In this document: piece by piece, positions 45,608 to 54,665 of the stretch
Position numbering within the stretch: position 1 is the first letter of the stretch
Layout: each line of letters begins with the position of its first letter
NCBI RefSeq assembly: GCF_016428595.1
Contig: NZ_JAELVQ010000010.1
Span: forward strand, 1 to 64,000
Direction: 5' to 3'
From: Snuella sedimenti
Lineage (GTDB): Bacteria > Bacteroidota > Bacteroidia > Flavobacteriales > Flavobacteriaceae
DNA: 64,000 nucleotides
Notes under the pieces: generated by a model
The model's input: the letters and a program-made list of their open reading frames with translations, nothing else
Databases searched by the model: none
What the model was told of the DNA's origin: nothing
Position numbers and translations under genes: made by a program

Positions 45608-46360
45608 ATGAAGCGTTACATTCCTAATGCACTTACACTTTTAAATTTATTATGCGGGAGTATTGCAGTTGTTTTTGCTGTTACTAATAATTTTACAATT
45701 GCGGCGCTGTTTGTATTTACTGGTATCTTTTTTGATTTTTTTGATGGTTTTGCTGCTCGAAAGTTAGGTGTACAGGGGCCATTGGGAGTGCAGTTGGATT
45801 CACTGGCCGATATGGTTACCAGTGGTTTGGTGCCGGGGATTATTATGTATAAGTTATTGAGCGTTACGATCGACAGACCAGAGGTAGCTGCCCAGTCTGC
45901 CGAATGGAACACCCTATTGCATGGCGATGGCTTTAATGGATCTATCGTGCCTTTTATGGGTTTGTTGATTACCCTAGCTTCGGCTTATCGTCTGGCAAAG
46001 TTTAATTTAGACGAAGCGCAACAAAGTTACTTTAAAGGCTTACCAACTCCAGCAAATACTTTATTGATTATTTCTTTGCCGCTTATTATAGAATTTCAAA
46101 ATAGCGACATTATGAATGCTGTTATTTTGAATACTTGGTTTTTAATTGGGCTAACTTTATTGAGTTGCTATCTGTTAAATTCAACTATTAAGCTGTTTGC
46201 ATTAAAATTTAAGGATTGGAGCTTTAAGGCAAATGCGTCTCGATACGTGTTTGTAATATTGTGTGTCGTGCTTTTGATTGTTTTACAATTTGCTGCCATT
46301 CCTGCAATTATTCTGCTTTATATAGGGATATCTCTTTTAGACACTGTAATATCCAAATAA
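45608..46360 (+). CDS. pssA: CDP-diacylglycerol--serine O-phosphatidyltransferase
   Basis: A 250-aa inner-membrane enzyme that makes phosphatidylserine, the precursor of phosphatidylethanolamine. The CDP-alcohol phosphotransferase motif DGxxARx8Gx3Dx3D is complete: FFDGFAARKLGVQGPLGVQ followed by LDSLAD, residues ~38-62. About seven hydrophobic segments follow. The N-terminus (KRYIPNALTLLNLLCGSIAVVFA) is typical. It is 8 bp upstream of the TerC-family gene and likely co-transcribed. Confidence 0.95.
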   Translation: MKRYIPNALTLLNLLCGSIAVVFAVTNNFTIAALFVFTGIFFDFFDGFAARKLGVQGPLGVQLDSLADMVTSGLVPGIIMYKLLSVTIDRPEVAAQSAEWNTLLHGDGFNGSIVPFMGLLITLASAYRLAKFNLDEAQQSYFKGLPTPANTLLIISLPLIIEFQNSDIMNAVILNTWFLIGLTLLSCYLLNSTIKLFALKFKDWSFKANASRYVFVILCVVLLIVLQFAAIPAIILLYIGISLLDTVISK

Positions 46361-46368
46361 TTTAATGT

Positions 46369-47166
46369 ATGTTAGAAAACATTTTCACCCTGTTAATGCT
46401 TGTGCTTTTACAAGCTGTTTTAGGTTTTGACAACTTGTTGTATATCTCTTTAGAGAGTAAGCGCGCACCAGAAGAAAAGCAGGCTTATGTTAGAAAGGTA
46501 GGTATTTTATTGGCTATAGTCTTGCGTATTATTTTACTGTTCGTACTAATAGAACTTATAGATTATTTCCAAGATCCTGTATTGCAGTTTGCTTTTGAAG
46601 GTGTTGCCGAAGGGCGGTTTACTATTCATAGTTTTATTGTGTTGGGAGGTGGCATATTTATTATTTATACCGCCATGAAAGAGATTTGGCATATGATTGG
46701 AACGAAAGAAGTCGATCATGCCGTTGAGGGGGAAAGAAAAAGTTCGGTAGCTAAGGTTATTAGCATGATTGTAGTTATGAATGTTGTGTTTTCTTTTGAC
46801 TCCATATTAAGTGCTATGGCGTTGACCAATGTGTTTTGGGTTATGGCGACTGCCATTGTTATTGGTGGTTTGCTAATGATTTGGCTAGCTGATAGAGTGT
46901 CTGGTTTTTTGGCGAAAAATAGAATGTATGAAGTGTTAGGCTTGTTTATTTTGTTTATAGTGGGGGTTATGTTGGTTACCGAAGGTGGCGAATTGGCGCA
47001 TTTAACACTTTTTGGAAATCATATTGAACACATGAGCAAAACAACCTTTTACTTTGTGATCGCTATTTTGGTGATTACCGATATTGTGCAAGGGCGTTAC
47101 CAAAAGAAGTTGCTGGCAGAGCAGAAAAGAAATAATATAGATGAATCGGGTGATTCACATTCTTGA
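46369..47166 (+). CDS. TerC-family integral membrane protein
   Basis: A 265-aa membrane protein with about seven to eight helices and the TerC signatures: acidic residues in ALLQAVLGFDNLLYISLES-like N-terminus (QAVLGFDNLLYIS) and in VMNVVFSFDSILSAMAL. TerC proteins are tied to metal handling, for example manganese supply of exported proteins, and to tellurium resistance; the exact role here is unknown. The hydrophilic C-terminal tail is short. It directly follows pssA. Confidence 0.9.
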   Translation: MLENIFTLLMLVLLQAVLGFDNLLYISLESKRAPEEKQAYVRKVGILLAIVLRIILLFVLIELIDYFQDPVLQFAFEGVAEGRFTIHSFIVLGGGIFIIYTAMKEIWHMIGTKEVDHAVEGERKSSVAKVISMIVVMNVVFSFDSILSAMALTNVFWVMATAIVIGGLLMIWLADRVSGFLAKNRMYEVLGLFILFIVGVMLVTEGGELAHLTLFGNHIEHMSKTTFYFVIAILVITDIVQGRYQKKLLAEQKRNNIDESGDSHS

Positions 47167-47549
47167 GTTGAGCTTATATTAAGGGCTTTTAACTAAGTTA
47201 GGTAAAGCCTTCCATTAGTTTACTTTTGTGTTCAAATATTCTTCGTTTTAAATTGTTTGTAACGACAATCTGTAAAGTGCCTTTTCTTGGTTAAGATGTA
47301 GAGATAGTATTGATGCATGGTTTTATACATTGATTATTCTGTTAAACCATTGGATTCCTGTCGCAGTTTATCTTGAGCAAAGAAGCAAGGCAGGAATGAC
47401 AAGACTTATAAAAAGGAAATCGGAATTGAATTTTACCCTGTCTGTAGTTGTAGTGTAATACAGAGAAGTGGCAGGTTTTAATGGGTTAAATAATTGACTA
47501 ATAGAATATTGTTCTGCAATTATTACATACGGATAATTGAAACTGAAAC
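47167..47549. other. 383-bp convergent gap, degenerate dispersed repeat only
   Basis: Between the ends of the TerC gene and lptB. The stretch around 47345-47402 (GGATTCCTGTCGCAGTTTAT...GCAGGAATGACAAG) is a degenerate copy of a dispersed palindrome-like repeat common in Bacteroidota. I see no gene, RNA or clear terminator in the rest. Confidence 0.45.
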
Positions 47550-48290
47550 CTAATCCCGAATCTTCTTTTTACGTAGTTCGAAGTTTTGTCCCAGATATAC
47601 TTTTCTAACCATAGCATCGTTGGCCAATTCTTCGGGTTCTCCAGCTTTTAAAATGCTACCTTCAAACATTAAGTAAGTTCTGTCTGTAATAGCCAGGGTT
47701 TCTTGTACGTTATGATCGGTAATTAGTATGCCAATATTTTTCTTAGTTAATTGGGCTACGATACGCTGAATGTCTTCTACGGCTACTGGATCTACCCCTG
47801 CAAAAGGTTCGTCCAATAAAATAAAATTAGGATCCGTTGCCAAGGCACGTGCAATCTCAGTACGACGGCGTTCACCACCTGACAACAAATCACCGCGACT
47901 TTTGCGGATATGCCCCAGTCCAAATTCTTCGATCAAAGATTCCATTTTATCATGTTGCTCCTTTTTGCTGAGTTTAGTTAGTTGTAGTACACTTAAAATA
48001 TTATCTTCAATACTTAACTTTCTGAATACGGAAGCTTCTTGCGCTAAGTAGCCAATACCATTTTGAGCGCGTTTGTACATGGGGTACTTCGTAATGTTTT
48101 TGTTGTCTAAATAAATGGTGCCACCATTGGGTTTAATTAAGCCAACAATCATATAAAAGGAAGTGGTTTTTCCGGCACCGTTTGGTCCTAGTAAACCAAC
48201 AATCTCCCCTTGGTTAACTTCCAAAGAAACATCTTTTACAACTTTTCGTCCGCTATAGGACTTCATTAAATTTTCGGCTCTTAAGATCAT
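47550..48290 (-). CDS. lptB: Lipopolysaccharide export ABC transporter ATP-binding protein LptB
   Basis: A 246-aa cytoplasmic ATPase that powers LPS extraction by LptFG from the inner membrane. Walker [21 protein letters not shown]-loop [21 protein letters not shown] (the [15 protein letters not shown] form is specific for LptB), signature [16 protein letters not shown], Walker [15 protein letters not shown] and switch His in [11 protein letters not shown]. Length is normal. LptF/G/A/C are not adjacent here. It is the last gene in a leftward series with the AhpD-like gene, tatC and kdsD. Confidence 0.96.
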   Translation of the reverse strand: MILRAENLMKSYSGRKVVKDVSLEVNQGEIVGLLGPNGAGKTTSFYMIVGLIKPNGGTIYLDNKNITKYPMYKRAQNGIGYLAQEASVFRKLSIEDNILSVLQLTKLSKKEQHDKMESLIEEFGLGHIRKSRGDLLSGGERRRTEIARALATDPNFILLDEPFAGVDPVAVEDIQRIVAQLTKKNIGILITDHNVQETLAITDRTYLMFEGSILKAGEPEELANDAMVRKVYLGQNFELRKKKIRD

Positions 48291-48363
48291 AGGCTATGTA
48301 ATGAACGCTAAAAATAGTAAAAACGTATAGACTATTGTAGCGGAGATTAAATTTATGTTTTGT

Positions 48364-48711
48364 TTAACGTTGTTGTTCCAGGGCATCCCAAAATTCGTAA
48401 GCACGTCGTAAATGGGGTATTACAATAGTGCCACCAACCAATGTGGCGATGCTTAGGGCTTCTACAACTTGTTCTTTAGGAATGCCTTGCTTGTAGCAAG
48501 TTTCCATATGGTACTTAATACAATCGTCGCAGCGTAATACCGTTGAGGCAACCAATCCTAAAAGTTCTTTGGTTTTAACATCTAGTGCACCTTCGGCATA
48601 GGCATTGGTGTCTAAGTTAAAGATGCGCTTTATAACCTTATTGTTATCGGCTAAAATTGTATCGTTCATTTTTGAACGGTAATCATTAAATTCGGAAACA
48701 ATATCAGGCAT
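48364..48711 (-). CDS. AhpD-like (carboxymuconolactone decarboxylase family) protein
   Basis: About 115 aa from the ATG at 48711 (MPDIVSEFNDYRSKMN), which overlaps the tatC stop by 8 bp; a start at 48747 is possible but would run 44 bp into tatC. The family CxxC with downstream His is present in VLRCDDCIKYHMETCYKQGI, as in alkylhydroperoxidase D-like proteins, which reduce or disproportionate peroxides through the cysteine pair. The natural substrate is unknown. Co-transcribed with tatC. Confidence 0.88.
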   Translation of the reverse strand: MPDIVSEFNDYRSKMNDTILADNNKVIKRIFNLDTNAYAEGALDVKTKELLGLVASTVLRCDDCIKYHMETCYKQGIPKEQVVEALSIATLVGGTIVIPHLRRAYEFWDALEQQR

Positions 48712-49537
48712 GTTGCTTGGCTTTTCGTTTTTCATTTCGTACAACAATTTTTGAAATGTAAATACTTATTTGATAGAGTATCAAAATAGGAATTGCAACA
48801 ATAACCTGACTGGCAATGTCTGGGGGTGTTATAATAGCGGATAATACCAATACAACAACCAAAGCGTATTTCCTGTATTTCCTTAAAATCTCAGGTGTTA
48901 CCAAACCTACCTTAGTTAAAAAATAAATAATAATAGGCAATTCAAAAATGAGTCCAGAGGCCAAAACAGATGATCTTACTAAACCTATAAACGAACCAAT
49001 ATCGATTTGGTTATCTACCGCTTCAGAAATTTTATAGTTAGCTAAAAAGTTTATAGACAAAGGCGTAATTACGTAATAGCCAAATACAACACCAGTAAAA
49101 AATAATAAGGATGAAATGATAATAAAACCACGAGAGTGTTTGCGTTCATTTTCATGCAGTCCGGGACTAATAAATTTCCATAATTGATAAATAGTATAGG
49201 GAAAAGAAACAACAAATCCAGCTAATATAGCTGTCCAGATATCGGCAGAGAACTGTCCGGCCATGGTTCTGTTTTGTAGAATCAAAGGTATTTTGTCATT
49301 GCAAAAACTGGTCTCTAAATTAATGAACGTCGCAATTTTACACAGATAATGGTAGGTGGGGAAACTCATTTCCTTAGGTGCAAAAATAATCTGATCAAAA
49401 ATAAATCGGCTAAAAATAAAAGCCAAACTGGCAACGATTACAATACCTAATACAATTCTAATTAAATGCCACCGTAAATCTTCAAGATGGTCTAAAAAAG
49501 ACATCTCATTAATATTCTTTTGTAGTTTTTTCGCCAT
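48704..49537 (-). CDS. tatC: Twin-arginine translocase subunit TatC
   Basis: A 277-aa six-helix inner-membrane protein that recognises twin-arginine signal peptides of folded proteins. The N-terminal cytosolic motif MSFLDHLEDLRWHLIRI has the conserved FxxHLxELR form, and FVVSFPYTIYQLWKFISPGLHENERK is the first cytoplasmic loop and helix region. LVLSAIITPPDIASQ in a later loop contains the conserved P. A loop insertion at residues ~65-95 (CKIATFINLETSFCNDKIP) is usual for Bacteroidota. Overlaps kdsD at its start and the AhpD-like gene at its end; no tatA is in the window. Confidence 0.96.
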   Translation of the reverse strand: MAKKLQKNINEMSFLDHLEDLRWHLIRIVLGIVIVASLAFIFSRFIFDQIIFAPKEMSFPTYHYLCKIATFINLETSFCNDKIPLILQNRTMAGQFSADIWTAILAGFVVSFPYTIYQLWKFISPGLHENERKHSRGFIIISSLLFFTGVVFGYYVITPLSINFLANYKISEAVDNQIDIGSFIGLVRSSVLASGLIFELPIIIYFLTKVGLVTPEILRKYRKYALVVVLVLSAIITPPDIASQVIVAIPILILYQISIYISKIVVRNEKRKAKQHA

Positions 49538-50502
49538 TATATAATTCCTTCTTTTATTAAATCATGAATATGAACAACGCCTGCATAAAGGCCATTTTCT
49601 TCTACAAGCAATTGCGATATATCGTTATTTTCCATAAGTTCCATAGCATCTATAGCCATGGCATCGGCAGCTATGCGCTTAGGGTTAGCACTCATAATAT
49701 CCTTGGCAGTTAGGGAAGCAAAATTGTCTACCTTGCTAAGCATTCTTCGCAAATCGCCATCGGTAATAATACCAATAATTTTATCATTTTCGATTACTGC
49801 AGTTACCCCGAGCATTTTTTCTGAGATTTCTATAATAACCTCTTTAATACTAGTATTGGCAGTTACTTTTGGTTTTTGGTTAACAGATGAAATATCGTGA
49901 ACTCTTAGGTATAATTTCTTTCCCAAAGCCCCACCGGGGTGGTATTTGGCAAAATCATTGCTTGAAAATCCGCGTAATTCCAATAAACATACTGCCAGTG
50001 CATCACCAATAACCAATTGAGCCGTTGTGCTGGTTGTAGGCGCTAAGTTGTTAGGGCAGGCTTCTTTTTCTACAAAGGTGTTTAGAATGTAATCGGCTTG
50101 TTGCCCTAAAAACGATTCGGTATTGCCTGTAATGGCAATCATTTTATTATTGGCACTTTTAATAAGTGGTACCAATACTTTTATTTCGGGTGTATTGCCA
50201 CTTTTCGAAATGCAAATCACTACGTCGTCCTTAAGAATAAGTCCTAAGTCACCATGAATGGCATCGGCTGCATGCATAAAAATAGCTGGAGTACCAGTAG
50301 AATTAAGTGTGGCTACAATTTTGTTGGCAATAATGGCACTTTTACCAATGCCCGTAATAATAACACGTCCTTTAGACTTGTATATGAGTTCTACAGCTTC
50401 GGCAAAATCATTAGTTACTAAACTTGATAGGTTTGAAATGGCTTTGCTTTCCATGTCAATAGTATGCTTAGCTGTATTGATAATCGTATTTTTGCTGTTC
50501 AA
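49537..50502 (-). CDS. kdsD: Arabinose-5-phosphate isomerase, KpsF/GutQ/KdsD family
   Basis: A 321-aa cytoplasmic enzyme that interconverts ribulose-5-phosphate and arabinose-5-phosphate, the first step of Kdo synthesis for LPS. The N-terminal SIS domain (residues ~35-180) has GRVIITGIGKSAIIANKIVATLNSTGTPA and ICISKSGNTPEI; two CBS domains follow (about 205-320) with IGIITDGDLRR and LLVEENGLYAGVVHIHDLIKEG. Its stop overlaps the tatC start codon. A TAGTTTTG -7 box on the minus strand at 50602-50595 is a possible promoter. Confidence 0.93.
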   Translation of the reverse strand: MNSKNTIINTAKHTIDMESKAISNLSSLVTNDFAEAVELIYKSKGRVIITGIGKSAIIANKIVATLNSTGTPAIFMHAADAIHGDLGLILKDDVVICISKSGNTPEIKVLVPLIKSANNKMIAITGNTESFLGQQADYILNTFVEKEACPNNLAPTTSTTAQLVIGDALAVCLLELRGFSSNDFAKYHPGGALGKKLYLRVHDISSVNQKPKVTANTSIKEVIIEISEKMLGVTAVIENDKIIGIITDGDLRRMLSKVDNFASLTAKDIMSANPKRIAADAMAIDAMELMENNDISQLLVEENGLYAGVVHIHDLIKEGII

Positions 50503-50706
50503 AATTTATTAATTTTTTTAGTTGAAGCTTTTAAAGATTTTGTTACCTTTAGTCTTGCTCAAATTGCACACATGTGTAATTTGAAAATTCGTTACAAAAC
50601 TAACGAAAAAAAAATGAGGGCTCTCTAATTACACAGCTAAAATAATTAATAGAATGTTGAATATTTGTTGTGTTTTTAATAAGTAAATTAATTTTTTATA
50701 CAATTC

Positions 50707-52911
50707 ATGTTAATAGCAAAAAGTGACCTGCATTCAGCACTAAAAAAATACTTTGGGTTTAATAAGTTCAAAGGGCTTCAAGAGGATGTAGTAGAAAGTA
50801 TTATATCGGGAAATCACACTTTTGTGATTATGCCAACAGGAGGGGGGAAATCGTTATGCTATCAATTACCTGCTTTAATGCAAGAGGGTACGGCCATAGT
50901 GGTATCACCTTTAATTGCTTTAATGAAGAATCAAGTAGATGCTATAAGGGGTGTTTCTAATGAAGAAGGAATAGCCCATGTGTTAAACTCTTCGTTAAAT
51001 AAAACAGAAGTTAAGCGCGTTAAGGAAGATATTGTTAATGGTGTTACAAAATTGTTGTATGTGGCTCCCGAATCGCTTACCAAAGAAGAGAATGTAGAGT
51101 TCTTACGATCGGTAAAGGTGTCTTTTATGGCTATTGATGAAGCGCATTGTATTAGTGAATGGGGACATGATTTTAGACCAGAATACAGAAACTTACGCCA
51201 TATCATTGGCCGTATTGGAGATAATATTCCCATTATAGGTTTAACGGCAACGGCTACTCCAAAGGTGCAAGAAGATATTATTAAGAATTTAGGTATAGGT
51301 AATGCAAGAACCTTTAAGGCTTCTTTTAACCGCCCTAATTTATATTATGAAGTGCGGCCGAAAACAAAAAACGTAGACGCCGATATTATACGGTTTGTCA
51401 AACAGCATGAAGGAAAATCGGGGATTGTATATTGTTTGAGCAGAAAACGTGTTGAAGAACTGGCTCAGGTACTCCAGGTTAACGGTATAAAAGCGGTGCC
51501 TTATCATGCTGGTTTAGACGCCAAGTCCAGATCAAGTTACCAAGATAAGTTTTTAATGGAAGATGTCGATGTGGTTGTGGCTACTATTGCTTTTGGAATG
51601 GGAATCGATAAGCCAGATGTACGTTTTGTAATCCATCATGACATACCCAAGAGTATTGAAAGTTATTATCAGGAGACAGGTCGTGCTGGTCGCGATGGCG
51701 GAGAAGGCCATTGTTTGGCTTTTTATTCTTATAAAGACATCGAAAAACTGGAGAAGTTTATGTCTGGAAAACCAGTAGCCGAACAGGAAATAGGACATGC
51801 TTTATTACAAGAAATGGTTGCTTTTGCAGAGACTTCCATATCCAGAAGAAAGTTTATTTTACACTATTTTGGAGAGGAGTTCGACAATGAAACGGGCGAA
51901 GGGGGCGACATGGATGATAATGTGAGGCATCCAAAGAAGAAACATGAAGCTAAAGATGATGTAAAGTTGTTGTTGGAAACCATTAAGAAAACAAAAGAAA
52001 AATATAAATCGAAGGATCTAGTAAATGTTATAACGGGTAAAGAAAATGCGCTCATAAATTCACACAAAACAAATGAACAGCCATTTTTTGGTTTAGGTAA
52101 GCACCAGGACAAAAAATATTGGATGGCTTTGTTAAGACAGGTTTTGGTAGCTGGTTACCTTAAAAAAGATATAGAAACCTATGGGGTTATTAAATTAACC
52201 AAAGAAGGGCTTGATTTTATAGGTAAACCGGAATCTTTTATGATGACCGAAGATCATGTTTATGAAAACGGACAAGATGATGGGGCAATTGTAACGTCTG
52301 CTAAAGGAGGTGGGGCTGTAGCCGACCAACTGTTAATGAATTTGCTTAAGGATTTGCGTAAGAAGAACGCCAAAAAGTTAGGAGTACCTCCATTTGTGAT
52401 TTTCCAGGATCCATCGTTAGAAGATATGGCGCTTAAGTATCCTATAAGTATGGGAGAACTAGCCAATGTTCATGGTGTTGGCGATGGAAAAGCTAAAAAG
52501 TACGGAAAGGATTTTGTGGAATTGATAGCAAAATATGTAGAGGAACACGATATTATTCGTCCTGATGATTTGGTTGTTAAGTCTACGGGAAGTAATTCTG
52601 CACTCAAACTATATATCATTCAAAATATAGACAGGAAATTGCCTCTAGATGATATTGCAGATTCGAAAGGAATGGAAATGAAGGATTTTATAAAAGAAAT
52701 GGAAGCCATTGTCTATTCCGGAACAAAACTGAATATTAGTTATTGGATTGATGAAATACTGGATGAAGACCAACAAGAAGAAATCCATGATTATTTTATG
52801 GATTCGGATTCAGATAGTATAGATGTTGCAATCGATGAATTTGATGGTGATTATGATGACGAGGAGCTTCGACTGTATCGTATCAAATTTATTAGTGAAG
52901 TGGCGAATTAG
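50707..52911 (+). CDS. recQ: ATP-dependent DNA helicase RecQ
   Basis: A 734-aa 3'-5' DNA helicase. Helicase motifs are complete: motif 0 FGFNKFKGLQEDVVESI, Walker A MPTGGGKSLCYQLPAL, DEAH box FMAIDEAHCISEWGHDFRPEY, SAT-like GLTATATP and motif VI YYQETGRAGRDG. The RecQ-Ct winged helix and a zinc region follow, but the usual zinc cysteines are not apparent in the stretch HYFGEEFDNETGEGGDMDDN, as in some Bacteroidota RecQ. An HRDC domain is near residues 530-610, and the C-terminus is acidic. The stop codon is followed at once by a heptad array. Divergent from kdsD. Confidence 0.95.
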   Translation: MLIAKSDLHSALKKYFGFNKFKGLQEDVVESIISGNHTFVIMPTGGGKSLCYQLPALMQEGTAIVVSPLIALMKNQVDAIRGVSNEEGIAHVLNSSLNKTEVKRVKEDIVNGVTKLLYVAPESLTKEENVEFLRSVKVSFMAIDEAHCISEWGHDFRPEYRNLRHIIGRIGDNIPIIGLTATATPKVQEDIIKNLGIGNARTFKASFNRPNLYYEVRPKTKNVDADIIRFVKQHEGKSGIVYCLSRKRVEELAQVLQVNGIKAVPYHAGLDAKSRSSYQDKFLMEDVDVVVATIAFGMGIDKPDVRFVIHHDIPKSIESYYQETGRAGRDGGEGHCLAFYSYKDIEKLEKFMSGKPVAEQEIGHALLQEMVAFAETSISRRKFILHYFGEEFDNETGEGGDMDDNVRHPKKKHEAKDDVKLLLETIKKTKEKYKSKDLVNVITGKENALINSHKTNEQPFFGLGKHQDKKYWMALLRQVLVAGYLKKDIETYGVIKLTKEGLDFIGKPESFMMTEDHVYENGQDDGAIVTSAKGGGAVADQLLMNLLKDLRKKNAKKLGVPPFVIFQDPSLEDMALKYPISMGELANVHGVGDGKAKKYGKDFVELIAKYVEEHDIIRPDDLVVKSTGSNSALKLYIIQNIDRKLPLDDIADSKGMEMKDFIKEMEAIVYSGTKLNISYWIDEILDEDQQEEIHDYFMDSDSDSIDVAIDEFDGDYDDEELRLYRIKFISEVAN

Positions 52912-52974
52912 TGTTCAGTGTTCAGTATACAGTGTTCAGTATACAGTGTTCGGTATGCAGTGTTCGGTACTCAG
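52912..52974. repeat. Heptad array, TGTTCAG family, directly after recQ stop
   Basis: Nine 7-bp units in phase (TGTTCAG, TATACAG, TGTTCGG, TACTCAG) begin at the base after the TAG stop of recQ (52909-52911). The unit is the reverse complement of the TGAACAC heptad in the minisatellite at 41736-42313, so the same family occurs in both orientations. Confidence 0.92.
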
Positions 52975-53092
52975 TTTTACAATCTTAAAATAAAAAGTAT
53001 ACAGTGGTAGGCTAGCGTATTTTTGGGGTTGGTCTCTTGGGGGTATACTTTAAACTTCTTGCTCTGGGCTTCAAACTTCTAATAGACTTTCT

Positions 53093-53100
53093 TATCTTTG
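53093..53100 (+). promoter_or_regulatory. Candidate -7 box for the peptidyl-prolyl isomerase gene
   Basis: TATCTTTG, an exact TAnnTTTG match 24 bp before the ATG. No TTG stands at the standard distance upstream. Confidence 0.5.
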
Positions 53101-53124
53101 CACTTTCTTAAAAAATAGAGCATT

Positions 53125-54057
53125 ATGCAAGACGGATTATACGCAAAATTTAATACAGCTAAAGGAGAAATTATCGTTTCTTTAGAATATGAAAAAACGC
53201 CAGGAACGGTAGGTAACTTTGTTGCTTTGGCCGAAGGAAATTTAGAAAATTCAGCAAAACCCCAAGGGACACCCTATTACAATGGTTTGAAATTTCATAG
53301 GGTAATTCCTGATTTTATGATTCAAGGTGGATGTCCGCAGGGAACAGGGAGTGGAAACCCAGGATATCAGTTTGACGATGAGTTTCATCCTGATTTGAAG
53401 CATGATGGCCCTGGTGTATTATCTATGGCAAATGCTGGGCCAGGAACCAACGGAAGTCAATTTTTTATCACACATGTAGCAACACCATGGTTAGATAATA
53501 ACCATACCGTCTTTGGACGTGTTACTGAAGGTCAGGATGTTGTGGATGCTATAGGACAAGGTGATGTTATTGAAAGTATAGAGATAGTAAGAGTTGGTAC
53601 TAACGCTGAAGCTTACAATGCTATTGAAGCGTTTAGGACTTTTGAAGGTTCAAGAGAAAAAAGATTAGCAGAAGCTAAAGCAGAGGCAGAAGCTGAATTG
53701 GATAAAATAGCTGCTGGTTTTAGCAAAACGGATAGTGGTTTACGTTACCAAATTATACAAGAAGGTAATGGAACTAAAGCTGAAAAAGGAAAGACCGTAT
53801 CGGTACATTATAAAGGTCAATTAACAGATGGTACGGTATTCGATTCTTCATACAAGCGCAACCAACCAATTGATTTTCCTTTAGGAATGGGGCAGGTTAT
53901 TTCTGGATGGGATGAAGGTATCCAATTACTGAAAGTAGGCGATAAAGCACGTTTGGTTATTCCTAGTAGTTTAGGATATGGTAGTCGTGGTGCCGGAGGT
54001 GTTATACCGCCGGATGCAACACTAATCTTTGATGTTGAATTGATGGACGTAAAATAA
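53125..54057 (+). CDS. Peptidyl-prolyl isomerase: cyclophilin-FKBP fusion
   Basis: A 310-aa fusion of two unrelated prolyl isomerase folds. Residues ~1-155 are a cyclophilin ([48 protein letters not shown]). An acidic helical linker ([23 protein letters not shown]) leads to an FKBP domain (~210-310) with [37 protein letters not shown] and [18 protein letters not shown]. No signal peptide is seen, so it acts in the cytoplasm on folding of new proteins, or uses an atypical export. Single-gene unit with its own promoter-like box and terminator. Confidence 0.95.
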   Translation: MQDGLYAKFNTAKGEIIVSLEYEKTPGTVGNFVALAEGNLENSAKPQGTPYYNGLKFHRVIPDFMIQGGCPQGTGSGNPGYQFDDEFHPDLKHDGPGVLSMANAGPGTNGSQFFITHVATPWLDNNHTVFGRVTEGQDVVDAIGQGDVIESIEIVRVGTNAEAYNAIEAFRTFEGSREKRLAEAKAEAEAELDKIAAGFSKTDSGLRYQIIQEGNGTKAEKGKTVSVHYKGQLTDGTVFDSSYKRNQPIDFPLGMGQVISGWDEGIQLLKVGDKARLVIPSSLGYGSRGAGGVIPPDATLIFDVELMDVK

Positions 54058-54079
54058 ACAGTTCATTTTATATAAACTA

Positions 54080-54107
54080 AAGCACTTCGATTGAAGTGCT
54101 TTTTTTA
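54080..54107 (+). terminator. Terminator after the cyclophilin-FKBP gene
   Basis: AGCACTTC-gatt-GAAGTGCT followed by seven T. The T-tract overlaps the leader of the next gene (ATG 54117), so some read-through may feed it. Confidence 0.8.
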
Positions 54108-54116
54108 TATTTATAC

Positions 54117-54662
54117 ATGACAAACTTAGAACTTGAACATTTAAGGTATCCCATTGGTAAATTTGAATGCCCTACCACTATAACAGCTAACCAAGTGAAG
54201 GATTGGATTGCTATTTTAGAACATTTTCCAGAAAGGTTGGAATCTCTTGTAGGTAATTTAACGGACGAACAGTTGGATACTGTATATCGTCCTGAGGGTT
54301 GGACGGTACGGCAAGTGGTACATCATTTAGCCGACAGCCACCTTAATAGTTATATTCGTTTTAAATGGACATTAACAGAGGATATACCGGTAATAAAACC
54401 TTATTATGAAGAACGGTGGGCTGAACTCCCAGATGCAAAACAGGCACCTATTACTATGTCGCTATTACATTTAAAAGTCATTCATTATAAATTGGTGTAT
54501 TTGCTCAAGCATTTGTCTGAAGACGATTTGAGCAGGCGTTTTATTCACCCCGAAACCAATACGGAAGTGCCACTTAATAGAAACATTGGTGTTTATGCTT
54601 GGCATAGCAATCACCATTATGCACATATTGAAAATTTACTAAAGCGTAATAATTGGCTTTAA
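54117..54662 (+). CDS. DinB/YfiT-family putative metal-dependent thiol S-transferase
   Basis: A 181-aa cytoplasmic four-helix-bundle protein of the DinB superfamily. ATG 54117 (MTNLELEHLRYP) is preferred to the GTG 21 bp upstream, which lies in the terminator T-tract. Three histidines that bind metal in the family are visible: H in VVHHLADSHLN and the pair in YAWHSNHHYAHI. The pattern EGWTVRQVVHHLADSH is that of YfiT/bacillithiol transferases. The thiol used in this organism is unknown. Its stop is 3 bp before the GNAT gene, so the two are coupled. Confidence 0.85.
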   Translation: MTNLELEHLRYPIGKFECPTTITANQVKDWIAILEHFPERLESLVGNLTDEQLDTVYRPEGWTVRQVVHHLADSHLNSYIRFKWTLTEDIPVIKPYYEERWAELPDAKQAPITMSLLHLKVIHYKLVYLLKHLSEDDLSRRFIHPETNTEVPLNRNIGVYAWHSNHHYAHIENLLKRNNWL

Positions 54663-54665
54663 ATT

